Below are positions 28,206 to 37,080 of a stretch of 64,000 bases of DNA, one piece after another; position 1 is the first letter of the stretch, and every line of letters starts with the position of its first letter. The notes under the pieces were generated by a model. The model had not been told where the DNA came from, did not search any database, and was given only the letters and a program-made list of their open reading frames with translations. A program made the position numbers and the translations under genes. Source of the stretch: Marinomonas balearica (GTDB lineage: Bacteria > Pseudomonadota > Gammaproteobacteria > Pseudomonadales > Marinomonadaceae); assembly GCF_004362145.1 (NCBI RefSeq), contig NZ_SNXC01000015.1:252991-316990 (forward strand), written 5' to 3'.

Positions 28206-28228
28206 CTTGTCATTTTTTTAATGACAAG
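28206..28228. promoter_or_regulatory. hairpin in the glmU / wzz-like divergent region
   Basis: CTTGTCATT and AATGACAAG pair perfectly around a five-T loop, 64 bp upstream of the glmU ATG and within the 222-bp divergent region. It could be an operator or a leader hairpin of glmUS mRNA. No known riboswitch fold was recognised. Confidence 0.45.
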
Positions 28229-28292
28229 TGAAATTGCTGTGTTGTGACGTAACTTATAATCTATGAATAATTAATATATTTGTTAGGACTCT

Positions 28293-29675
28293 ATGGACTC
28301 CGATTTTATGGCTCAAGATATTGTTGTATTAGCGGCTGGCAAAGGCAGTCGCATGAAATCAAATGCTCCAAAGGTGCTTCACAAAGTTGCTGGTAAGCCT
28401 ATGATTCATCATGTGCTTAATTTAGCTTCTCGCTTATCTGATTCGAAGTTGCACCTTGTTGTAGGTCATCACGGAGAATTGGTCGAAAAATCTTGTCAAG
28501 GTTTTAATGCCAATATTGTGTGGCAGGATAACCCTCAAGGTACGGGTGATGCATTACGCCGATCATCTGATTCATTGTCTGAGCGCGGATCAACATTAAC
28601 TCTGTATGGAGATGTTCCGCTTATTCAACAAGCAACATTAGCTAGAATGGTTGCTTTGTCTTCATCCAATGTCGTGGTTTTGTTAACTATTGAGCTAGAT
28701 GATCCTTCAGGATATGGACGTATTGTTAGGGATGATTCTGGAAAGGTTACGGCAATTGTTGAACAAAAAGATGCAAACGATGAACAGCTTAATATTAGTG
28801 AAGTTAATACAGGAATACTGTTGGCCCCTAATGCTCATCTAAAGCGTTGGTTAAGCAAGCTTACCAACAATAACGCTCAAAATGAATATTACCTCACTGA
28901 TATTATTGAAATGGCGGCAAATGAAGGTGTTGAAATAGTGACAGCCCACCCTGAGTTTGATTGGGAGGTGTCAGGAGTAAATGATCGTGTACAGCTTGCA
29001 ACGCTTGAGAGAGTTTGGCAGCGGTTTCAAGCTGAAACAGTTATGAAAAATGGCGCGACGTTAATGGATCCGGCTCGAATTGACATCCGAGGTGAGTTAA
29101 CTACAGATCAAGATTGTGTGATTGATATCAATTGTGTTTTCGAAGGTGATGTGAATTTAGGTAAAGGTGTTCATGTCGGCCCTAATTGCATACTTAAAAA
29201 CTGTTCTATTGCAGATGGTGTTGTTTTAAAAGCTAATACTATGATTGAAGATTCTGTTGTAGGTGAGTACTGCGAGATAGGTCCATTTGCTCGTCTTCGA
29301 CCTGGAACCAATTTAGCTAAAAAGGCAAAAATCGGAAATTTTGTCGAAACGAAAAAGGCTGTGATTGGAGAAGGGAGTAAGGTCAATCATTTAAGTTATA
29401 TTGGCGATGCTCACCTTGGATCTGCTGTGAACGTGGGTGCAGGTACAATTACCTGCAATTACGACGGCGTCAATAAATTTGAAACTCTGATCGGGGATCA
29501 CGTCTTTGTAGGCTCAAATACTTCTTTTGTTGCCCCAGTTGAAGTGCAAAGTGGAGCTACGGTTGCTGCGGGCTCAACGATTACAAAATCCGTTTCGAAA
29601 GATCAGTTAGCATTTGGTCGAGCAAAACAAATGAATATAGATGGTTGGGCGCGCCCGACGAAAAAGGAAAAGTAA
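28293..29675 (+). CDS. glmU: bifunctional GlcN-1-P acetyltransferase / GlcNAc-1-P uridyltransferase
   Basis: Makes UDP-GlcNAc for peptidoglycan, LPS and surface glycans. 460 residues. The N-terminal pyrophosphorylase has the loop LAAGKGSRMKSNAPKVLHKV (residues 13-32), QGTGDALR and YGDVPL. The C-terminal half is a left-handed beta-helix of hexapeptide repeats, with the acetyltransferase motif GNFVETKKAVIGEGSKVNHLSYIGD and NYDGVNK. Start at the ATG at 28293 (AGGA 5 nt upstream); an ATG five codons on is possible. glmS follows after one base, so they form an operon. Confidence 0.97.
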   Translation: MDSDFMAQDIVVLAAGKGSRMKSNAPKVLHKVAGKPMIHHVLNLASRLSDSKLHLVVGHHGELVEKSCQGFNANIVWQDNPQGTGDALRRSSDSLSERGSTLTLYGDVPLIQQATLARMVALSSSNVVVLLTIELDDPSGYGRIVRDDSGKVTAIVEQKDANDEQLNISEVNTGILLAPNAHLKRWLSKLTNNNAQNEYYLTDIIEMAANEGVEIVTAHPEFDWEVSGVNDRVQLATLERVWQRFQAETVMKNGATLMDPARIDIRGELTTDQDCVIDINCVFEGDVNLGKGVHVGPNCILKNCSIADGVVLKANTMIEDSVVGEYCEIGPFARLRPGTNLAKKAKIGNFVETKKAVIGEGSKVNHLSYIGDAHLGSAVNVGAGTITCNYDGVNKFETLIGDHVFVGSNTSFVAPVEVQSGATVAAGSTITKSVSKDQLAFGRAKQMNIDGWARPTKKEK

Positions 29676-29676
29676 C

Positions 29677-31506
29677 ATGTGTGGAATTGTTGGCGCGATT
29701 GCGCAGCGCAATGTGGCAAAAATTTTATTAGAAGGCCTGTCTCGCCTTGAATATCGTGGTTACGATTCATCAGGTGTTGCCATTAACAATGAGGTCGGAG
29801 TGCGAGCGCACCGTGCTGTCGGTAAAGTGCAGGCATTAAAAGATAAGTTTGAAGCGACCCCACTTGATGGGAAAATAGGCATTGCACACACGCGATGGGC
29901 AACACACGGTAAGCCAACTGAAAATAACGCTCATCCTCATTTTTCAGGTGATGACCTTGCAATCGTTCACAATGGAATTATTGAAAATCACGATAAGCTG
30001 CGTAATCAACTAAAGACGCAGGGCTATGTTTTTAAATCTGAGACAGATACCGAAGTCATTGTACATTTGATACATCAAGAATTACAAAGTGAACCTGATT
30101 TTCTTCAAGCTGTGAAAAATGCTTTGAAATATCTGGAAGGCGCATTCGCCATTGCTGTTACGTTGAATGATCAGAATCATCGGCTTGTCGCCGCGCGTAA
30201 GGGAAGCCCACTCGTAGTTGGTATCGGTATTGAAGAAAACTTTGTTGCTTCGGATCAACTTGCTCTTTTGCATGTAACAGATCAATTCGTCTTTTTAGAA
30301 GAAGGTGATGTAGTGGAAGTGACTCGTGACGGTGTTACCATTTTTGATTCTCAAGATGTGATTCAAGAGCGTCCGGTTCACGTTTTCAATCACAACGTCG
30401 ATGCGACTGATAAAGGTGAATTTCGTCATTACATGATGAAAGAAATCTACGAGCAGCCAAAAGTGATCGCTGCGTGCTTAGAAGGGCGTATCAGTGAGAA
30501 TAAGGTTCTGACTGATTGTTTCGGGGCGGATTCAAGTTTTCTGAAAAATGTCGAGAATGTCCATATCGTAGCGTGTGGGACAAGCTATCATGCAGGAATG
30601 GTGGCAAAATATTGGATCGAGGATTTAGCTAACCTGCCTTGTACAGTAGAAGTTGCGAGTGAATATCGCTACCGCAAAGTGGCAGTGCCTAAAAATACGC
30701 TCTTCTTGACTTTGTCTCAGTCGGGCGAGACCGCCGATACGCTCGCAGCGCTGCGTAAGGCGAAAGAGTTAGATTACTTGACTTCATTAGCGATATGTAA
30801 CGTCCCTTCTTCAACGTTAGTACGTGAATCAGCGTTAACGCTTCTTACCAATGCCGGAGCTGAAATCGGTGTTGCGTCTACTAAAGCCTTTACTACTCAG
30901 CTGACTGCTCTACTAATAACCGCGATTGCTATTGCGAGTGAGAAGGGTGCTTTGTCAGCTATTAAAGAAGCTGAGTTGGTTAATTCTATGCACTCTTTGC
31001 CAGCTCACATCGATGAAGCTTTAAAGCAAGATGTTGCAATTAAAAAGGTATCAGAGAGATTTGCGAATAAGCACAACGCCTTGTTCCTTGGACGTGGGCC
31101 GATGTTCCCAATTGCGCTAGAGGGGGCATTAAAGTTGAAAGAAATTTCTTATATTCATGCAGAGGCTTATCCAGCCGGAGAACTTAAACATGGGCCTTTA
31201 GCTTTAGTTGATGAGGATATGCCGATTATTTCGATAGTGCCTCACAATAGCATGCTTGATAAGTTGAAGTCTAATCTACAAGAAGTTGCGGCACGTGGCG
31301 GTGAATTGTATGTGTTTGCGGACAAAGATGCAGAGCTTCAAAATGCAGAGGGCGTGATATTTACTGAAGTGCTAAAGGTAGATGAAATTTTAGAGCCAAT
31401 TGTCCATGTTGTTCCCTTACAGCTGTTGTCTTATCATGTTGCAGTTGTTAAAGGGACTGATGTAGATCAGCCAAGGAATTTAGCAAAGTCGGTGACAGTG
31501 GAATGA
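29677..31506 (+). CDS. glmS: glucosamine--fructose-6-phosphate aminotransferase (isomerizing)
   Basis: Forms glucosamine-6-phosphate from fructose-6-P and glutamine. 609 residues starting MCGIVGAIAQ, so Cys2 becomes the N-terminal nucleophile of the class II amidotransferase after Met removal. The in-frame upstream codons belong to the end of glmU. The glutaminase half has GYDSSGVAI, HTRWATHG and HNGIIENH. Two SIS domains follow (CGTSYHAG, LSQSGETADTLAALR; FLGRGPMFPIALEGALKLKEISYIHAEAYPAGELKHGP), ending LAKSVTVE. An AAAAGGAAAAG SD lies within the glmU end. No glmS ribozyme is expected or seen. Confidence 0.97.
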   Translation: MCGIVGAIAQRNVAKILLEGLSRLEYRGYDSSGVAINNEVGVRAHRAVGKVQALKDKFEATPLDGKIGIAHTRWATHGKPTENNAHPHFSGDDLAIVHNGIIENHDKLRNQLKTQGYVFKSETDTEVIVHLIHQELQSEPDFLQAVKNALKYLEGAFAIAVTLNDQNHRLVAARKGSPLVVGIGIEENFVASDQLALLHVTDQFVFLEEGDVVEVTRDGVTIFDSQDVIQERPVHVFNHNVDATDKGEFRHYMMKEIYEQPKVIAACLEGRISENKVLTDCFGADSSFLKNVENVHIVACGTSYHAGMVAKYWIEDLANLPCTVEVASEYRYRKVAVPKNTLFLTLSQSGETADTLAALRKAKELDYLTSLAICNVPSSTLVRESALTLLTNAGAEIGVASTKAFTTQLTALLITAIAIASEKGALSAIKEAELVNSMHSLPAHIDEALKQDVAIKKVSERFANKHNALFLGRGPMFPIALEGALKLKEISYIHAEAYPAGELKHGPLALVDEDMPIISIVPHNSMLDKLKSNLQEVAARGGELYVFADKDAELQNAEGVIFTEVLKVDEILEPIVHVVPLQLLSYHVAVVKGTDVDQPRNLAKSVTVE

Positions 31507-32066
31507 ACCTAAACAGCGCTACACATTTGCTATAGAGTTTAAGCTTTAGGGTGTTAGTTTGGTGCTCGATCAAGTCCATAGCTTTACTGTGACTTGGAGG
31601 AAACGTGTCGCAATGTTGGGTCGAGCTCTACGAGTTTACTAATTTATTGTAACAATCACCCGCGCTGTCTACTACAGCTCTTCCATTCACACCTATTAGC
31701 TATTTAGGAGCCTACCTCCAAACAAAATAGACGTGTGTTCTAACTAAGTGTTTTGATGTTAACCTGCATAACTCTTATTATGATTAACGATCTTACATCG
31801 GAAAATCTGCTATTTATTGATTGGGGTTTGGGAGGGCTGCCGTATTCAGTTTACACAAATGATAGTCTGCATTATTATTGCTTATCTTGTGAACGCTCGC
31901 TTTGTTAAGGATCTTGCATATGACCCTTTTAGTGGTATCTCGAATTTTCTATTTCGAATTTTTTGTTCGCTCTATTGCTACGCTTGCTAATTATGTTGCC
32001 TTGTTACCTGTTCGTACCTTATTTGACATTTATAATCCCAATCAAAGTGATTCCAATATTTTAAGG
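31507..32066. other. long non-coding leader before the glycan operon
   Basis: 560 bp between glmS and the broken regulator. A frame is open from about 31902 but shows no protein-like signal before residue 50. I searched by eye for a JUMPstart/ops element (GGCGGTAG) and found none. No strong terminator follows glmS directly. The region probably contains the promoter and an untranslated leader for the AT-rich polysaccharide operon. Confidence 0.5.
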
Positions 32067-32385
32067 CTCGACGCTATAATAGAAGATTATCGCTACAAAA
32101 TCCTAAAGGTCCTGAGTCAGGTCCGCACATCTGCCAGCGTGAGCTCGCTCGCCGTTTCAACATCAGCCTGGGCAAAACCAGTTTCCACCTCGAAGCTCTG
32201 ATTAGCGCCGAAAAGCTTCAAAAAACAACAAAAAAGGGTACTTATACCTGTTTACCCTGAGTAGTATTGAAGAAAAATCGGCACTGACAAAACGGTTTTT
32301 AGAACGAAAGATTAGAGAAAATGAAGAGCTGACGGCCGAGATAGCTAAATTAAGTATCGAAGCATCAGAACAAAGACGGTTGTAG
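32067..32385 (+). pseudogene. broken EPS-associated MarR-family transcriptional regulator
   Basis: Three frames together reconstruct the family. First, DYRYKILKVLSQ (about 32085-32118). Then, after a one-base loss near 32119, PHICQRELARRFNISLGKT and HLEALI, the helix-turn-helix. Then, after a slip in the A-runs at about 32219-32236, GYLYLFTLSSIEEKSALT followed by KRFLERKIRENEELTAEIAK, ending at the TAG at 32383-32385. This corresponds to the small (about 110 aa) MarR-type regulator normally found first in exopolysaccharide loci, with its winged helix and C-terminal coiled coil. The 5' end is unclear. It lies 41 bp before the cytidylyltransferase gene in the same direction. Either a genuine decay product or the result of homopolymer sequencing errors. 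Confidence 0.8.
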
Positions 32386-32426
32386 AGAATTTCTCAACGT
32401 AACTAATACAAGATTGGTAGTTTAAA

Positions 32427-33116
32427 ATGAGAACAGTTGCATTTATCCCCGCAAGAGGTGGGTCAAAAGGAATACCTGGCAAGAACATCAAAGACATTGC
32501 AGGAAAGCCTTTAATAGTATGGAGTATTGAGCGAGCTAAAAACTCCAAGTTGGTCGATAAGGTAATTGTTTCAACGGATAGCGAAGAGATTGCAAAAATT
32601 GCCAAAGAAAATGGTGCGGAGGTTCCCTTTTTAAGGCCGGAAGATATTTCAGGAGACACAGCGACTACCGAGAGCGCAATGTTGCATTATTGTGACTGGT
32701 TAGAAAAAAATAACGAGCTATATGATAATCTTCTTTTAGTTCAGGTAACATCACCTATTCGAGCTGAAACAAGATTTGATGATGCGATTAACTATTTTAA
32801 AAATAATCAACTTGATAGTTTGCTTTCTGTTTGCCCTTCCCACCGTTTTTTTTGGCGTGATTTAGAAAATCCTGTTGCATCATATGATTTTAAAAATAGA
32901 CCGAGAAGACAGGATTTAAAACAGAGTGAAATACCTTATATGGAAACCGGGTCATTCTATATAACGAAAATAGAAAAGTTAAGAAAACATAAAAATCGAC
33001 TATGTGGGAAAGTGGGCATGTTTGTAACACCAGAAGAAGAATCATATGAAATTGATTCTCTAGTTGATTTTAAATTCTGTGAAAGCATGTTAACGAATTC
33101 TATAGGAACTAAATAA
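32427..33116 (+). CDS. acylneuraminate (nonulosonate) cytidylyltransferase
   Basis: Activates a nonulosonic acid with CTP to the CMP-sugar; cytosolic. 229 residues with the diagnostic N-terminal loop IPARGGSKGIPGKNI (residues 7-21), then GKPLIVWSIERA, VIVSTDSEEIAKIA and LLLVQVTSPIR. The family resembles NeuA/PseF/LegF; substrate cannot be told apart by eye. The stop overlaps the start of the synthase gene (TAATG), so the two are coupled. Strongly AT-rich codon use marks the beginning of the acquired block. Confidence 0.9.
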   Translation: MRTVAFIPARGGSKGIPGKNIKDIAGKPLIVWSIERAKNSKLVDKVIVSTDSEEIAKIAKENGAEVPFLRPEDISGDTATTESAMLHYCDWLEKNNELYDNLLLVQVTSPIRAETRFDDAINYFKNNQLDSLLSVCPSHRFFWRDLENPVASYDFKNRPRRQDLKQSEIPYMETGSFYITKIEKLRKHKNRLCGKVGMFVTPEEESYEIDSLVDFKFCESMLTNSIGTK

Positions 33117-35389
33117 TGCTGATAGTAAAAGACATTCAGAAGTTTATGGTTTTTTCTGAAGATTCATTAGGCGATGTATTAAAGAAAATTAACGAAAACA
33201 AAGCACGTGTAGTGTTTGTTGTTACGGAGCATACAGTACTTTTAGGTAGCATTTCCGATGGAGATGTTAGGCGTTGGATGACTCAGAGTGAAACTATCAG
33301 TCTAGATGTTCCTGCTAAAGAAGTAATGAATGAGTCTTGTAAAACTTTCTTGCTAGGAGAAGACAAAAAGAATCTTGGAGCTTACTTTAAAGATGGAGTC
33401 GAATGTGTCCCTGTAGTCGATAGTTCTAATCATCTTGTACAACTGCTTTTTCAGAAAAATGATGGTTTTTTCATTGGGGAGCATGAAGTATCAGAAAGCT
33501 CGCGTTCTTTTATTATCGCTGAAATTGGCAACAACCATCAGGGTGACATTAATTTAGCAAAGCAACTAGTTGATCATGCAGTAGAGGCTGGAGTGGATTG
33601 TGCTAAGTTTCAGATGAGAAATGTAAAGCAGCTTTATGCGAATCAAGGTGACAGTGATGATGATTCTGCTGACTTAGGCGCTCAGTACACTATGGATCTT
33701 TTATCCCGCTTCCAATTGAGCAATGAGGAACTTTGCGAAGTCTTTGACTACTGTAAAGAAAAAGGCGTCATGCCATTATGTACTCCTTGGGATAAAGACT
33801 CTCTTGATGCTCTAGAAGAGTACGGAATGCCTGCTTATAAGGTCGCTTCAGCAGACTTCACCAACTTTGAACTCTTGGAAGCAATAACAAAAACAGGTAA
33901 GCCATTTCTGTGTTCAACAGGGATGTCTAGCGAGTCAGAAATAAAAAGTACAGTTACTTTTCTCGATAATTTAGGTGCAGATTATATTTTACTGCACTGT
34001 AACTCAACTTACCCAACGCCATTTAAAGATGTAAATCTTAAATACATGACACGTCTTAAGAAAATCACTGGAAAGCTAGTAGGTTATTCTGGACATGAAC
34101 GTGGAACTTGTATTCCTGTTGCCGCAGTGGCCTTGGGAGCAACTGTAATCGAAAAGCACCTTACTACAGACAAAAGTTTAGAGGGAACTGACCATAAAGT
34201 TTCATTGTTGCCTGACGAACTGAAATCAATGGTGGAGCAGATTCGTAGTCTGGAGGAAAGCTTAGGGTCAGATTTAGCTCCTAGAGAAATAACTCAAGGT
34301 GAGCTTTTAAATAGAGAAAATCTTGCCAAAAGTTTATTTGCTGCTTGTGAAATTAAAAAAGGTGAAAAAATAACTAGATCAAAAATAATGGTCAAAGCTC
34401 CAGGGCAAGGCTTACAACCTAATCGAATTGATGATTTAGTTGGTAAGATCGCTCACAGAGATATCGAACTTGATACATGTTTTTTTGACTCAGATATAAA
34501 TGGAGTTGTAGAGAAGAAACCGGAATATAATTTTAGTAGACCTTTTGGAGTTCCTGTTCGCTATCATGACTTAAGGAAAATTGTAGCAGATACAAATTTA
34601 GATTTTGTAGAATTCCATCTTTCATATAAAGACTTAGATGTAGATCTGTCAAAGTATTTTTCAGGTGAAGAAAGAATCGGGTTTGCTGTTCATAGTCCAG
34701 AACTCTTTTCTGGTGATCACATATTAGACCTATGTTCAGAAGACGAAGCATATAGAGAGCATTCAATTGCTGAGCTGAAACGAGTCGTTGAGATAACTCG
34801 AGATCTTAAAAAGTTCTTCCCAAAAACAGCGTGTCCAGTAATTGTTGTGAATGCTGGCGGATGGGACAGTAAAGGTTTTACTGATCAATCATTGAAAGAA
34901 CTTAAGTACCAAAAAATATCTGATGCTTTAAAACAGATTGATTTAATTGGTGTTCAAATTGCAATTCAAACAATGCCTCCGTTTCCATGGCACTTTGGTG
35001 GACAGTCATACCATAACCTATTTGTAGATGCGGATGAGATAGTAGACTTCTGTACTAGTAATCCAGATATAAAAATATGTTTAGATGTTTCACATTCAAT
35101 GATGTCCTGTAATTATTACGGTTGGGATCTTATTGAATTTGTTCGCAAGGTTTCTCCTTATAATGTCCACATGCATATCGTAGATGCAAAAGGTGTTGAT
35201 GGTGAGGGAGTCGAAATTGGAGAAGGCGATGTGGATTTTGAGGCATTGTCAAATCTATTAAACTCTTTAAACCCTGGCACTCAGTTTATTCCTGAAGTAT
35301 GGCAGGGACATAAGAACGGAGGCGAGGGGTTTTGGGTTGCGCTCGAATTTCTTCAAGAGGTGATGAATGAAGACTCTAGTACTTTATAA
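33116..35389 (+). CDS. CBS / NeuB-type nonulosonate synthase / SAF / TIM-barrel fusion
   Basis: 757 residues with four parts. Residues about 1-120 form a CBS pair (VVFVVTEHTVLLGSISDGDVRRWM). About 130-385 is a NeuB synthase domain with AEIGNNHQGDI at 135-145, KFQMRNV, LHCNSTYPTP and GYSGHERG at 323-330 (metal-binding His in each of the last two) and EKHLT. About 400-455 is a SAF/antifreeze-like domain (NRENLAKSLFAACEIKKGEKIT). About 475-757 is a xylose-isomerase-like TIM barrel (CLDVSHS, HMHIVDAKG, GEGDVDF). The core would condense PEP with a hexosamine-type sugar to a nonulosonate. NeuB alone is about 350 residues, so both flanking parts are additions. The barrel may perform an isomerase or epimerase step on the precursor; that is inference. 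Confidence 0.88.
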   Translation: MLIVKDIQKFMVFSEDSLGDVLKKINENKARVVFVVTEHTVLLGSISDGDVRRWMTQSETISLDVPAKEVMNESCKTFLLGEDKKNLGAYFKDGVECVPVVDSSNHLVQLLFQKNDGFFIGEHEVSESSRSFIIAEIGNNHQGDINLAKQLVDHAVEAGVDCAKFQMRNVKQLYANQGDSDDDSADLGAQYTMDLLSRFQLSNEELCEVFDYCKEKGVMPLCTPWDKDSLDALEEYGMPAYKVASADFTNFELLEAITKTGKPFLCSTGMSSESEIKSTVTFLDNLGADYILLHCNSTYPTPFKDVNLKYMTRLKKITGKLVGYSGHERGTCIPVAAVALGATVIEKHLTTDKSLEGTDHKVSLLPDELKSMVEQIRSLEESLGSDLAPREITQGELLNRENLAKSLFAACEIKKGEKITRSKIMVKAPGQGLQPNRIDDLVGKIAHRDIELDTCFFDSDINGVVEKKPEYNFSRPFGVPVRYHDLRKIVADTNLDFVEFHLSYKDLDVDLSKYFSGEERIGFAVHSPELFSGDHILDLCSEDEAYREHSIAELKRVVEITRDLKKFFPKTACPVIVVNAGGWDSKGFTDQSLKELKYQKISDALKQIDLIGVQIAIQTMPPFPWHFGGQSYHNLFVDADEIVDFCTSNPDIKICLDVSHSMMSCNYYGWDLIEFVRKVSPYNVHMHIVDAKGVDGEGVEIGEGDVDFEALSNLLNSLNPGTQFIPEVWQGHKNGGEGFWVALEFLQEVMNEDSSTL

Positions 35390-36296
35390 TAATTCTTATA
35401 GTAGAGACTTGAGTCTAGATTATCTTAAATCTAATGTCATGGAAGGTGAAGATTTAGTAGTAAATATTGGTATGACACCTCATGTAGATAGTCCGTATTG
35501 TAGTATCTACAAAAAAGGGGTTTTGAGTAGAGTTTCTTTAATAAAGAAGTTGAAGCGAATATCTGATCAATTCGATGTTTTAATTGTGCCAAATAGAAAT
35601 AGCATTGTCTCGAATGTTTTAATTAGTGCTTTTAAAGAGAAGACTGTTATTCAAGTGACTGAAGGAACACTAAATTATCACCAGAGACCTGAAGAGTCAC
35701 TCTATAAAGAGTGGTTTAAGAAAATACTATTACTATTTTATTTTGAGAAATACTATCGTGTGCAAGGAGATCCACTAGATCATATTGCTAGTAAAGATGG
35801 CGGTATTATTTGTAGGTCTGAGGTTGGTTTAGTTACTAATAATAAAAATATAATTAAGGTTAATAATTTAAAGGTCGAAAATAAAAAGAAGAATAATTTT
35901 CTTTATATTGTCGGTCAACATATCATTGAGAAGTCAAGTGATTTTGTGGGTTTGTCAAATATAAAATGCTGGATGGAAAGAAATAGTCTGTGTTTTGATG
36001 AGATCTTTTATATAAAGCATCCAAGATCTAAATTCGATGTGGAATATAGATATCTTACAGAGGGGATTGATTGTAAAGTTATAGACAACAAAACTAGTGC
36101 CTATGATATATGTACTCAAGTTCCACCATCACATGTTATTGCTCTTGGTGGATCTACTTTATTTCTTGAGTTATCCGATTTTATAGATATAAAGCGAACC
36201 GCCTTGGGTATAGATTTTTTGATCTCTAAAGGATTTTCTCAATACAGGCAGCTTAGGGATTTCCACGAAAATATTGGAGTAAATATCTATGAATGA
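35367..36296 (+). CDS. putative sialyltransferase-like glycosyltransferase
   Basis: 309 residues, no membrane segment or signal. Three short motifs occur in the order seen in bacterial GT-B sialyltransferases: an acidic-Gly motif TEG at 98-100, an HP motif IKHPR at 217-221, and GGST at 261-264. Together with the cytidylyltransferase and synthase just upstream, this suggests transfer of the CMP-nonulosonate to the repeat unit. Overall similarity to any named family is not obvious to me, so the assignment rests on motifs and context. The start overlaps the synthase gene by 23 nt, with AAGAGG as SD. Confidence 0.5.
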   Translation: MKTLVLYNNSYSRDLSLDYLKSNVMEGEDLVVNIGMTPHVDSPYCSIYKKGVLSRVSLIKKLKRISDQFDVLIVPNRNSIVSNVLISAFKEKTVIQVTEGTLNYHQRPEESLYKEWFKKILLLFYFEKYYRVQGDPLDHIASKDGGIICRSEVGLVTNNKNIIKVNNLKVENKKKNNFLYIVGQHIIEKSSDFVGLSNIKCWMERNSLCFDEIFYIKHPRSKFDVEYRYLTEGIDCKVIDNKTSAYDICTQVPPSHVIALGGSTLFLELSDFIDIKRTALGIDFLISKGFSQYRQLRDFHENIGVNIYE

Positions 36297-37080
36297 TTTC
36301 TTTAATGAAATGCAAGAATCTAGCTATTTTATGGAGGTTGATGGGGTTGATGAAAAAACTTCTCACAGCCTTCGTAAAAGGTTACGAAAGCATCTTCTTA
36401 ATTCAGGTGTAAGCATTGATGGAGGAGCATTACAGCCTGACTTATTTTCTTATGTAGAAAATGTATATGAAGCATTTTCTTCTTCTAAAGTTTTAAAAGA
36501 ATTGCTAAAAGATCATGATGTTATTTTCTGTCGACATGCAGATGCTCATTTAAACAAGGGAACTGGCTGGCATAAGGATCGTCCGGAAGATCGTTTTTTT
36601 AACGAAGATTATAATATTTATAAAATAGGAATATATTTGCAAGATCACACTTTAAAAAAATATAAGGATCGGGCTTTAAGTATTTTAAGTGGTTCTCATA
36701 AATATAAGGAATTGTTCTCTGAAAGCTGTAATGTGAAAGTAATTAACCCAAAAGCTCAAGATATATTATTCTTCGATTTAAGAGCTACTCATAAAGGAGA
36801 GGAGCTTAGTAAAGTTGAGAAGGTGATGAATAAATTTGGGGTGTTAAGTTGGTTGGATTATATATACGGCAGAGGTCTAAGAAAAAAAGAGGAGAAGTTA
36901 GCCGTGTTCTTTTCAGTTTGTATCTTTAAAAAAGGAGATAAAAAATTTAAATTTTTAAAAGATCATATGGCTGAGGTTAGTGAGCGTCAAAATAAACAGA
37001 ATAAGTCGGAAGGAAGTGATTCAGTCTTAGAGAAGAATATAAAAGGTCTTAAGGAAATTGGATTTAAATTTTATGAATAA
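36289..37080 (+). CDS. putative Fe(II)/2-oxoglutarate oxygenase (phytanoyl-CoA dioxygenase-like)
   Basis: 263 residues, cytosolic. The iron facial triad can be proposed as H95-x-D97 (GTGWHKDRPEDR) and distal H168 (FFDLRATHKG). The strand IYKIGIYLQDH and the LSGSHKYK turn are typical of PhyH-like double-stranded beta-helix proteins. No Arg is evident 9-11 residues after the distal His, where 2-oxoglutarate is usually held, so function is not certain. It overlaps the sialyltransferase-like gene by 8 nt and the next gene by 8 nt, placing it firmly in the operon. Possible roles are hydroxylation of the nonulosonate or of its substituent. Confidence 0.6.
   Translation: MNDFFNEMQESSYFMEVDGVDEKTSHSLRKRLRKHLLNSGVSIDGGALQPDLFSYVENVYEAFSSSKVLKELLKDHDVIFCRHADAHLNKGTGWHKDRPEDRFFNEDYNIYKIGIYLQDHTLKKYKDRALSILSGSHKYKELFSESCNVKVINPKAQDILFFDLRATHKGEELSKVEKVMNKFGVLSWLDYIYGRGLRKKEEKLAVFFSVCIFKKGDKKFKFLKDHMAEVSERQNKQNKSEGSDSVLEKNIKGLKEIGFKFYE

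Noticed and set aside
29677-29760. Possible glmS ribozyme or riboswitch
   Set aside because: glmS starts one base after glmU with no leader, and the ribozyme is a feature of Gram-positive glmS genes.
31902-32201. 99-codon frame upstream of the cytidylyltransferase gene
   Set aside because: Only its residues about 55-72 are real coding sequence (the first part of the broken MarR regulator); the remainder is out of frame or non-coding.
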